Assembly (NCBI GenBank): GCA_022360055.1
Contig: JAKSDO010000203.1
Span: forward strand, 1-38,032
Source: Cytophagales bacterium
GTDB lineage: Bacteria; Bacteroidota; Bacteroidia; Cytophagales; Cyclobacteriaceae
Length of the DNA: 38,032 bases
Direction: 5' to 3'
In this document: positions 24,557 through 32,230 of the stretch, in pieces
Position numbering within the stretch: position 1 is the first letter of the stretch
Layout: each line of letters begins with the position of its first letter
Program-made: the position numbers and the translations under genes
The notes under the pieces: model-generated
What the model was told of the DNA's origin: nothing
Databases searched by the model: none
Seen by the model: only the letters and a program-made list of their open reading frames with translations

Positions 24557-26044
24557 ATGCATTATAAAATCAGAAGAGGTGTCGACAAAAACTTTATCAT
24601 CACAATTCATAATAAACTTAAACCCGGTGTTTTTGAGGTAATATCAGAGCATCTTCCGAAGATAAACTGGAGAAACAAGAAGGCATTCATCATAATCGAG
24701 TCCGGCCAAAATCCGGTAATGGACGATCGTGTCGAACAACTGTTTCTCGAGCGCCTGGATCAGGGATACCTGTCGGCATGTCATGTAATAAATCCCGGCA
24801 CCATCAACAAACGGCTGAATGGTTATGGCAGCCCGGAGGAATTTATGTCGAAGCTCGAAAAAACGCCGATATGCGACAGCCTGATCTTTATCCTGGGGAA
24901 CAATGAATCTCAGGTACAATGCCTCACAAGGTTTTTATCTGAAATTACCAATCCGATAAACCTTGAAGTGGATCTGGATGCCATCCTTGCTAACATAGAA
25001 TTCTATAAAAGCATGACACGTCCCACAAACAAGGTGATGGCAATGGTAAAAGCCAACGCCTACGGTCATGGACTGGTTGAAGTGGCCCACCACCTAAAAC
25101 ACAGCGTCGATTATTTCGGGGTCGCATATGTAAATGAAGGCATTTCCTTGCGAAGAGAAAACATTGAGACTCCCGTGATGGTCATGAATCCTTCCGAACA
25201 TGAATTTGACCTTTGCTTGAAATACAACCTGGAGCCCGAAATTTACAGTTTGTCAAGTCTCAACGTTTTGAATAATCTGCTTGAAGAACGGAAAACTGAA
25301 GTGGGCATACACATTGAAATCGATACCGGGATGAACCGGCTGGGGTTCGAAGAAGACGAAATCGATGCCTTAATCCGGGCATTGAAAAAAACTGAATATA
25401 TCCGTGTGCGCGGAATTTTCAGCCACATGGCATGTGCCGAAGATCCGGAAGAAGACGATTTTAACAGGGAACAACACCGTTCTTTTATGAGCATCGCTTC
25501 AAAAATCGAAACGGCGCTCGGAATTTCATCGATCAGGCATTTACGAAATTCGGCCGGAACCTTGCGCTATACCGATTTCCCCACCGATATGATCCGGCTT
25601 GGCATCGGGATTTACGGCATCGACACAAATCATCTTTACCAGGACCAACTAAGAAACACCTGCATTTTAAAAACAGAAATCAGTCAGATCCGAAAGGTCG
25701 AGAAAGGAGAAACCATTGGGTATAACCGCACTTTTACCGCTAAGAAAAATATGACTGTGGCAACCACGGCGATCGGGTATGCGGACGGGTTTAAACGGAT
25801 TTTCAGCAATGGAATTGGAGAGGTGATCATTAAGGGGGTAAAGGTTCCTGTGGTCGGTAGGGTAAATATGGATATGACGATGGTGGATGTTACGGATCTC
25901 GATGTCAACATCGGCGAAGAAGTGATAATTTTGAACCGCGAGCTTCACCCCTCTGCCCTGGCTAAAAAAGCCGGAACAATTCCATACGAGGTTTTTACAA
26001 GTATAGGAGCGCGCGTTGTGCGAACGTATACGTTTCGAAAATGA
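24557..26044 (+). CDS. alr: Alanine racemase with an unusual N-terminal extension
   Basis: PLP enzyme that interconverts L- and D-alanine for peptidoglycan. The catalytic part starts near residue 134 (NLEVDLDAILANI) and has the PLP lysine in MVKANAYGHG (K165), the second-base tyrosine in IGYNRTF (Y389), and the NMDMTMVDVT element. At 495 residues it exceeds a normal Alr (about 370) by some 130 residues. In Bacteroidota Alr is usually fused behind MurF; the segment VMNPSEHEFDLCLKYNLEP resembles those fused enzymes, and the N-terminal part (EEFMSKL then DSLIFILGN) is arranged like the end of a MurF C-terminal domain but lacks the rest. I therefore read the extension as a decayed MurF remnant. 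Confidence 0.88.
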   Translation: MHYKIRRGVDKNFIITIHNKLKPGVFEVISEHLPKINWRNKKAFIIIESGQNPVMDDRVEQLFLERLDQGYLSACHVINPGTINKRLNGYGSPEEFMSKLEKTPICDSLIFILGNNESQVQCLTRFLSEITNPINLEVDLDAILANIEFYKSMTRPTNKVMAMVKANAYGHGLVEVAHHLKHSVDYFGVAYVNEGISLRRENIETPVMVMNPSEHEFDLCLKYNLEPEIYSLSSLNVLNNLLEERKTEVGIHIEIDTGMNRLGFEEDEIDALIRALKKTEYIRVRGIFSHMACAEDPEEDDFNREQHRSFMSIASKIETALGISSIRHLRNSAGTLRYTDFPTDMIRLGIGIYGIDTNHLYQDQLRNTCILKTEISQIRKVEKGETIGYNRTFTAKKNMTVATTAIGYADGFKRIFSNGIGEVIIKGVKVPVVGRVNMDMTMVDVTDLDVNIGEEVIILNRELHPSALAKKAGTIPYEVFTSIGARVVRTYTFRK

Positions 26045-26347
26045 TCCGGGTCGATGCCCGCCGGGGAAATACGCGCCCTCAAAAGCCAATTCATCGGACA
26101 TCCGTAAAAAAAATCGAAGAAGGCATTGCCCGATTAAAAAATACGGGCGTAATAATACAAAACCGATAAGTCGGTGGGGAACTAATTCATCGTTAATTTA
26201 GTTAATTACGGAAGCCTTTATAAATTTGTGCATCCAGATACAAAATGATTTTTTGGTACATTGAATGAACTTTTTAAGCATCCAATTCCATATCATGATA
26301 TTTTTTTGTATTTGTAAAGTATTTGAAACAACATAAACCGGAAATAC
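26045..26347. other. Intergenic region with a promoter candidate
   Basis: About 300 bp between alr and the oxidoreductase gene. No supported gene and no strong terminator are seen. It holds the TAAATTTG box listed separately; the last 100 bp are AT-rich. Confidence 0.4.
26221..26228 (+). promoter_or_regulatory. Probable -7 box upstream of the Gfo/Idh/MocA gene
   Basis: TAAATTTG matches the Bacteroidota -7 consensus, with TTTA at 26197-26200 as a near-consensus -33 element 20 bp upstream. The predicted leader to the ATG at 26348 is about 110 nt. Confidence 0.45.
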
Positions 26348-27697
26348 ATGGAAAAGAGTTCTAGAAGAGAATTTGTAAAAAATTCAACGAAAATGGCAAT
26401 TGGGGCAGGACTGGTGTCTATGATGCCTTTGGCCTCTAGTTGTTCGTCCAATGACAAAATAGTGGTAGGTGCAATTGGATTGAGAAACCAGGGATTTGCC
26501 AATCTTCGATCTTTTCTTAAAAACCCGAATATTGAATGTGCAGCCTTATGCGACATCGATGATGAAATCCTGAACAGAAGGGCCGTCGATGTAGAAAAAA
26601 TAAATGAAAAACGCATTGAGGGCGGCGAAAAGCTAACCATTACAAAACCAAAGTTGTATAAAGATTACCGCAAATTACTTGAAAACCCGGATATCGATGC
26701 GGTAATTATCGGGACACCGGACCACTGGCATTGCCTTCAATTGATCCATGCCTGTGAAGCCGGAAAGCACAGCTTTGTCGAAAAACCCATGGCCAATTCT
26801 ATTGAAGAGGCTTTGATCATGGAGCGGGCCGCAAAGAGATATAATACGGTAATCACGGTCGGACAATGGCAACGAAGCGGACAACACTGGCACGATGCCG
26901 TAAATTTTGTGAAGTCCGGTGAGCTGGGGAAAATAAGCCGCATAAAAGCGTGGTCTTATACTTCAAAACAAATCCTGCCCGTGGTAGAAGATTCCGAAGT
27001 CCCCGCCGGTGTGGATTACGACATGTGGTTGGGACCGGCTCCAAAACGCCCGTTTAATAAAAACAGGTTTCATTACAATTTCCGTTATTTCTGGGATTAT
27101 GCCGGTGGGCTTATGGCCGACTGGGGGGTGCACATGCTGGACTTTGCCCTGTTCGGTATGGAAGCCGGCAGGCCAAAAACCATCACCGCCCTGGGGGGCA
27201 AATTTGCCTATGACGATGCCCGTCAGACCCCGGACACGATGAATGTGCTGTACGAATATGATGACTTTGCCATCAGTTGGGAGCATTCCGTTTGTCTCGG
27301 GAACGGTTCTTACGGCCTGGGGCACGGTGTTGTGTTCCAGGGCAATAATGGAGCTGTACTTGTTACTCGCGGTGGATGGCAGGTAATACCGGAAAAAGAA
27401 CGTAAAGACGGAAAGATTGTGCCTAAAATGATGGAAAAAGCCTGGACAAAGGGCAGCGGTAGTCTGGATGAGCACGTCGTCAACTTCTTTGATGTGATCC
27501 GCAACGGCGGCAAAACCAACTGTACGGTAGAGATGGGCAAAAACGTAGCGATGGTGACCCACATGGGAAATATCGCTCATCGAACGGGCGAAAAACTCAT
27601 CTGGGATGATGTCAGCAATACATTTACAAACTCCGCAAAGGCCAATGCCTTGCTAAAACCGGAATATTCCAATTCCTGGAAGCTGCCGCTAATATAG
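26348..27697 (+). CDS. Tat-exported Gfo/Idh/MocA family oxidoreductase
   Basis: A 449-residue NAD(P)-dependent sugar oxidoreductase family member. It starts SSRREFVKNSTKMAIGAGLV, a twin-arginine signal, followed by LASSCSS, which also allows a lipoprotein cleavage. The Rossmann domain shows VVGAIGLRNQG (about residues 37-47), DAVIIGTPDHWHCLQL (about 118-133) and the family's VEKPMANSIEEA (EKP motif). The C-terminal alpha/beta domain includes WDYAGGLMADWGVHMLDF with the catalytic-region Asp/His pair. Exported members of this family are common in Bacteroidota and Planctomycetes polysaccharide-degrading strains; substrates are mostly unknown, with sugar or inositol derivatives likely. Confidence 0.88.
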   Translation: MEKSSRREFVKNSTKMAIGAGLVSMMPLASSCSSNDKIVVGAIGLRNQGFANLRSFLKNPNIECAALCDIDDEILNRRAVDVEKINEKRIEGGEKLTITKPKLYKDYRKLLENPDIDAVIIGTPDHWHCLQLIHACEAGKHSFVEKPMANSIEEALIMERAAKRYNTVITVGQWQRSGQHWHDAVNFVKSGELGKISRIKAWSYTSKQILPVVEDSEVPAGVDYDMWLGPAPKRPFNKNRFHYNFRYFWDYAGGLMADWGVHMLDFALFGMEAGRPKTITALGGKFAYDDARQTPDTMNVLYEYDDFAISWEHSVCLGNGSYGLGHGVVFQGNNGAVLVTRGGWQVIPEKERKDGKIVPKMMEKAWTKGSGSLDEHVVNFFDVIRNGGKTNCTVEMGKNVAMVTHMGNIAHRTGEKLIWDDVSNTFTNSAKANALLKPEYSNSWKLPLI

Positions 27698-27938
27698 TTG
27701 GTTGCGGGCAGGGAATTTGGTATGCTTTCAGAAGCGCGAGAAAATCATGTAACGGTACGTCTTTATTGTGGGTATAAATGCGATCAAACCTCAACGAATC
27801 TTATCGCCGAACCGATTTTGATCCGATTGAGATCATCATTTAACTCCGTACACCTCGGCCATATTGTGCAGTATTTCTTTTATATGAATATTTACCCGAC
27901 GTAGGCAGGTATGCAAAATGAAGCGGCATTTCAAGAAA

Positions 27939-30350
27939 TCATTCATGCCTTAACGCATGAACGGGATTCGTTTTTGCCGCTTTAACCGTCTGTAATCCAA
28001 CCGTGAGCCAAGCGATCAATACGGCCAGTGTTCCGGCTAGAAGAATCGACAGAACACTGATATTGCCATGATAGGCAAATGTATCCAGCCACTTGTCCAT
28101 CCCAAACCACGCCACCGGGATTGCAAACAAAAATCCAATCACCACCAGCATTGTAAAATTCCTGGAAAGGAGGAGTAATATCTGGGGAACCGAAGCTCCC
28201 ATGACTTTCCGGATTCCGATTTCCTTGAATCGCTGTTCCGTTGTAAAAGAAGAAAGACCGAATAATCCAAGCACACCTATGATAACGGCAATTATTGAAA
28301 AATAAGATACCAGCTCTGCGATTTGCTCCTCCTCAGCATACAGCTCATTGAACCTGGCATCGACAAAATAATAGGAAAACGGGTATCCGGGCCTGAGGTA
28401 GCTCCATTGTTCCCGAAGATATTTGACGGTTTCATCTTTATATTTATCATCGAGCTTTAATACCACGGATCCGTACCTTTCATTGGTAATCATAAATATT
28501 ATCGGAGCGATCTCCTGCTTCAGGCTCTCAAAATGAAAATCTTTTACAACTCCAATAATGTGGCCGTTCCTGCCCCCGTAAGATATTTTTTTGCCTATGG
28601 CAGCATCATTGCTTTTCCATCCCACAGCTTTTACGGCAGATTCGTTAATTATAAATGCTTCGGTACTATCACTTGCCCGTTTAACGTCAAAGTTCCTTCC
28701 CGCTATCAGAGGAATTTCCATTGTATTTAAGAAATCAAAATCCGTATGTACATCCGCTAACCTGAAATCCAGGTTTCGTATGCCTCCGTCCACCTCGACT
28801 TGTCCGCCCTGCGAATCAAGCAATCTGCCGGAAGGAATCCGGCTCGAATACGCCACCGATTTTATCCCGGATTGTTGCAGCAGTTGGTTTTTAATTGCTT
28901 CGTATTTTGAGTGAATCTCTTCGCTCGTCGGTAAAACCATTGTATGACGCCCTTTAAATCCCAGGTCCTTGGATTTCAAATAATTTAGCTGATCGTATAC
29001 GACCCCCACCCCAATCAGCATGACGATGGATATAAAAAATTGAAATACGACCAGGGCGGATCTCATCATGCCTTTTCCGGCATTTATTCCAACGCCCTTA
29101 AGTACCGTTGCCGGTTGAAAGGCCGAAAGGAAAATCGCAGGATAAATCCCCGCAATAAATCCGGTCACAATCGTAATGGCCAATAAAAGGTAAAGCAAAA
29201 ATTGATTTTCCAACAGGTTGAATTCCAACTGGCGCTGACTGAAATCATTGAACCAGGGGAGTAACAGGACTGCAATGAAGCAGGCAATAATTAGTGCCAG
29301 CGCGGCAAAAAGCATGGATTCTGAGAGGAACTGACCGAACAATCTCCTTCGATATGCACCCATTACTTTACGTATACCTACTTCACGGGCTCTTTTGGAT
29401 GACCTTGCCGTGGCAAGATTTACATAATTGATGCAGGCGATCACCAAAATAAATCCTGAAATAAATGCAAATAGAGAAACATAGGCGATATCTCCGTTTT
29501 GCTCTATTTCGGAATCAAGGTGTGAATGCAAATGAATATCCGCTATATTCATAATCTGAAGTTTGTTGTAATCCGAGGCTCTGCCGGTTTCCGGCACATC
29601 GAAATGATTGTCAATAAATCCTGCCAGGCTTTTCTCAAATTCCTCGGCATCCGCGTCCGGATATAATTTAACAAATGTCGAAAAGTTGTTGCTCCCCCAG
29701 GCGCTCATAAAATGCTCGCGACCGCCGTAGTATTCTTCGACAAGGACCATTGGAGCAAACATGGTCGGATGCAGATGTGAATTCTCCGGTATGTCCTCAA
29801 GGATGCCCGTAACCTTCAAATCCAATGTATTATTGTAGTTCATTGTTTTTCCCAATGGGTCTTCATCTCCGAAATATTTTTTGGCCGTTGATTCCGTCAA
29901 CACAATAGCATTGGGTTCTGCCAGGGCTTGGACAGGATCTCCACGGATCATGCTCCATGAAAAGACCGACAGGAATTCGGGATCGGCAAAGAAGAAACCA
30001 TGCTCTTCGAATTTTTTGCCATTTGCGCTGATCAGGGGATCATAATCTAACAGCCGAACGGACTCCTCGATAATCCCTTTATAATCCATCTTCAGTAAAG
30101 GAGAAAAAGGCGGCGCCAAATGACCCAAATGCAGATTGGTTCGTCCATCGGCGTTAAGCCAGGACCTGCTTATTCTATATATCCGTTCATGATCCCTGAG
30201 GTAGGTCTCGTAGCTTAATTCATATTGGACATAAAGCAAAATTAAAATACAAGCCGCAATTCCAATTGCCAATCCGGACAGATTAATGAAAGAATAGGCT
30301 TTTTGTCGAATCATTGTGCGGAATGCAATGAGAAGATAGTTTTTCAGCAT
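27939..30350 (-). CDS. FtsX/MacB-type ABC transporter permease
   Basis: About 803 residues with the duplicated MacB_PCD-FtsX architecture: an N-terminal membrane helix (YSFINLSGLAIGIAACILILLYV), a periplasmic domain of about 230 residues, three helices with the EVGIRKVMGAYRRRLFGQF loop, then a second membrane and periplasmic half ending with EIGIRKVMGASVPQILLLL and the last helices. The repeated xxGIRKVMGA loops are the coupling-helix hallmark of these permeases. Homologues work in lipoprotein release, efflux or signalling with a separate ATPase, which is not encoded here. The ATG at 30350 (MLKNYLLIAFR) is the family-typical start; the frame extends 19 codons upstream. It is convergent with the Gfo/Idh/MocA gene. 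Confidence 0.9.
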   Translation of the reverse strand: MLKNYLLIAFRTMIRQKAYSFINLSGLAIGIAACILILLYVQYELSYETYLRDHERIYRISRSWLNADGRTNLHLGHLAPPFSPLLKMDYKGIIEESVRLLDYDPLISANGKKFEEHGFFFADPEFLSVFSWSMIRGDPVQALAEPNAIVLTESTAKKYFGDEDPLGKTMNYNNTLDLKVTGILEDIPENSHLHPTMFAPMVLVEEYYGGREHFMSAWGSNNFSTFVKLYPDADAEEFEKSLAGFIDNHFDVPETGRASDYNKLQIMNIADIHLHSHLDSEIEQNGDIAYVSLFAFISGFILVIACINYVNLATARSSKRAREVGIRKVMGAYRRRLFGQFLSESMLFAALALIIACFIAVLLLPWFNDFSQRQLEFNLLENQFLLYLLLAITIVTGFIAGIYPAIFLSAFQPATVLKGVGINAGKGMMRSALVVFQFFISIVMLIGVGVVYDQLNYLKSKDLGFKGRHTMVLPTSEEIHSKYEAIKNQLLQQSGIKSVAYSSRIPSGRLLDSQGGQVEVDGGIRNLDFRLADVHTDFDFLNTMEIPLIAGRNFDVKRASDSTEAFIINESAVKAVGWKSNDAAIGKKISYGGRNGHIIGVVKDFHFESLKQEIAPIIFMITNERYGSVVLKLDDKYKDETVKYLREQWSYLRPGYPFSYYFVDARFNELYAEEEQIAELVSYFSIIAVIIGVLGLFGLSSFTTEQRFKEIGIRKVMGASVPQILLLLSRNFTMLVVIGFLFAIPVAWFGMDKWLDTFAYHGNISVLSILLAGTLAVLIAWLTVGLQTVKAAKTNPVHALRHE

Positions 30351-30537
30351 GACAGACGTATTTGTAAATCGGTAATAAATGGTCTTATAATAGATTGCAA
30401 AATTCAATTATAGGTTGCACATTAAATTAGATATCTGCCAAAATTGCTGCAACTTTTTTTTACTTATGGATGCAATACCAGGTGGATGAGATCCATTCTT
30501 GCTATTCCGGATAAATAACATATTGAAGGTTGAATTT

Positions 30538-30569
30538 ATTGGATACTTCCAATTATCAATTAGATTTGC
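30538..30569 (+). promoter_or_regulatory. Promoter overlapping the start region of the small membrane protein
   Basis: ATTG at 30538-30541 and TAGATTTGC at 30561-30569 fit the -33 and -7 elements with 19-bp spacing. The -7 box is an exact TAnnTTTGC. The ATG at 30575 is only 5 bp beyond, implying a leaderless or nearly leaderless mRNA, or use of the next ATG at 30596. Confidence 0.5.
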
Positions 30570-30574
30570 AATCC

Positions 30575-31018
30575 ATGGAAAATGCTTTTTTTCGAATGAT
30601 CTCCATCTACCTGGTCGGAATAACCGGAATATGGAAAGCCATTCCGGTAGGTATTGCACTTAAATCCCATCCGATCGAAATTGGCACCTTTACCGCATTG
30701 GGATCCATAACTACCGTGTATGTGCTCTATTATTTTGGCGAAAAAGTTAAGAATTGGGTAACCAAAAAATGGAGTAAGGAAAAGCTCGAAAGCAAAAAGG
30801 GAAAGTTCACAACCATTCTGGACAGATATGGGGTTGTGGGAGTCGGCATCATCTGTCCCGGGCCGTTCGGTCCCATCACATCTATTATTATCGGCCTGTT
30901 GGTCATAAAGCAGACGAAAAGATTAATGCCCTACCTGGTGCTCGGAATCATATTCTGGTCGTTTGCGCTCACCTGGTTTGCGGTAACCGGTTACAATCTG
31001 GTAAAAACGATTTTTTAA
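30575..31018 (+). CDS. Small multi-pass membrane protein (Sm_multidrug_ex-like)
   Basis: About 147 residues with four hydrophobic segments: MISIYLVGITGIWKAIPVGIAL, FTALGSITTVYVLYYFGEKV, GVVGVGIICPGPFGPITSIIIGLLVI and YLVLGIIFWSFALTWFAVTGY. A lysine-rich cytoplasmic loop (WVTKKWSKEKLESKKGK) separates the two halves. The PGPFGP motif in a membrane loop and the size match the putative small multidrug-export family (PF06695), related to DedA-like proteins; the name is historic and transport is not proven. A TTG-initiated extension to 30530 is possible but would include the promoter box, so I use ATG 30575. Confidence 0.7.
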   Translation: MENAFFRMISIYLVGITGIWKAIPVGIALKSHPIEIGTFTALGSITTVYVLYYFGEKVKNWVTKKWSKEKLESKKGKFTTILDRYGVVGVGIICPGPFGPITSIIIGLLVIKQTKRLMPYLVLGIIFWSFALTWFAVTGYNLVKTIF

Positions 31019-31578
31019 CAGGTCATCAGGTTTGTTAAGCGATATTTTTCATCCCTCCATGCTCCAATCGTGATTCGGGATTGGATTGGCATACAAATTA
31101 ACCCGAAAAATTCATAATTTTTCGCCCGAAGGGCCGGTCATGATCCCGATGCATATTTACTTAGGGTTCATCCTTTTGTTTTTCAGAAAATGATTATTGG
31201 GAATAAATCGGGTTAACCGTAAAAAACATTGCTCCACCCCAAAAAAGAGGGAATTACACCGTAAAGAAAAGTCCCAATTGAAACAATATATCTTCCCGCG
31301 CGTATTTTAATACCTTTTTCAACCATGTCATTTTTTATAGACCTTTTGTTGCGCTCAAATCATTATTACAAACTAGCAATCAAACAGTTATATACAATAT
31401 TTTGAACTATTACTTTTGAAAAGCGAGCTTTTTATGGATGTAGAATGACAGCTACAAAAAGCAATTCTTTCCCGAATTTGGTGAACATGCCCGTTCTACT
31501 TACGAAAAGCGAGTCCGGGCATATCCGAAAGTTATTTCTCCCGGTTACATCTTAGGTTTACATCAAATTCGGATCCTC
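31019..31578. other. 560-bp interval carrying repeat copy 2 and regulatory-looking DNA
   Basis: No supported gene. It contains the second copy of the dispersed repeat (31098-31155), a TACTTTTG box at 31411-31418 that fits the -7 consensus but lies 160 bp before the next gene, a short hairpin-like AAAAGCgaGCTTTT directly after it, and a second GAAAAGCGAG at about 31504. The sequence is otherwise AT-rich. Confidence 0.4.
31098..31155. repeat. Dispersed hairpin repeat, copy 2
   Basis: Shares ATTCATAATTTTTC and GCCCGAAGGGCCG with copy 1 at 15799-15880, in the same orientation, but lacks its 20-nt insert. In this copy CGAAAAATTcatAATTTTTCG forms a perfect 9-bp stem with a 3-nt loop, followed by a GCCCgaaGGGC hairpin. 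Confidence 0.6.
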
Positions 31579-32019
31579 ATGAAAGCAGCACTAAAAGTTG
31601 GTTTATTGAAAACAATTTTCATCGTCGCCTATTTGCTCGTGGTACTTATTGCGGTAAATGCATGGGCAACCGAAGGGAACCGGCACGACCCAGGATGCGG
31701 AGCATCACCTTTTACGGCTCATATCATATCCTTTGAAAAAATGGAAACCTGCGGTGATGTCGCGATTGAAATATCCGGTGGAGAAAACGTGAGGTATGAA
31801 TTAAGTCCTGCCAGTATAGATTTCGGATGCGGAACGATTTCTGACGGATGGAATTCACAGGGATCGCGATCAAAGGTTCGAAGCTGTGCTTTGAACCTTT
31901 TTTATTGTTCTAAAAACCCGGATGGCATACCGGACAAACCGGGCATAACATTCATCGCTCAGGCATTCGGTCAAATAAGTACTGATAAATGCCATGGCGT
32001 CCAGGGCAAACGCATTTAG
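31579..32019 (+). CDS. Secreted cysteine-rich hypothetical protein (146 aa)
   Basis: The N-terminus carries a long hydrophobic signal peptide (about residues 8-30, ending VNAWA), so the mature protein of about 115 residues is exported. It contains seven cysteines after the signal (in DPGCGASP, METCGDV, DFGCGTIS, VRSCALNLFYCSKN and DKCHG), suggesting disulfide bonds. No domain is recognised. It lies upstream of the DUF4838 lipoprotein gene on the same strand but is separated by 210 bp with an inverted repeat, so co-transcription is uncertain. Confidence 0.6.
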   Translation: MKAALKVGLLKTIFIVAYLLVVLIAVNAWATEGNRHDPGCGASPFTAHIISFEKMETCGDVAIEISGGENVRYELSPASIDFGCGTISDGWNSQGSRSKVRSCALNLFYCSKNPDGIPDKPGITFIAQAFGQISTDKCHGVQGKRI

Positions 32020-32041
32020 AAAACAATTCGGTCTTTAAATC

Positions 32042-32115
32042 CTCCAAGGTTTCGGTTAACCAATTCCAATGTGATTAAAACCATCTTTGGAGATAATTTC
32101 TAGAAAACCTTGGAG
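32042..32115. repeat. Inverted repeat ahead of the DUF4838 gene
   Basis: Perfect 11-bp arms CTCCAAGGTTT (32042-32052) and AAACCTTGGAG (32105-32115), 52 bp apart, with a small GGTTAACC palindrome at 32054-32061. The spacing is too long for an intrinsic terminator and there is no T-tract; two operator half-sites or a large stem are possible. Confidence 0.45.
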
Positions 32116-32230
32116 AATTGTGATAAAAAATATTCTAAATGATTTGCCATGGCTTCCCACTTTATTTCAAGAAAATTAGTATGTATTTTTACCTTAGTAA
32201 TCAAACAAATTACCTCAACTTCTCCTAGAC

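Noticed and set aside
26963-27580. Minus-strand open frame of 205 codons
   Set aside because: It is antisense to the well-supported Gfo/Idh/MocA gene and shows no domain.
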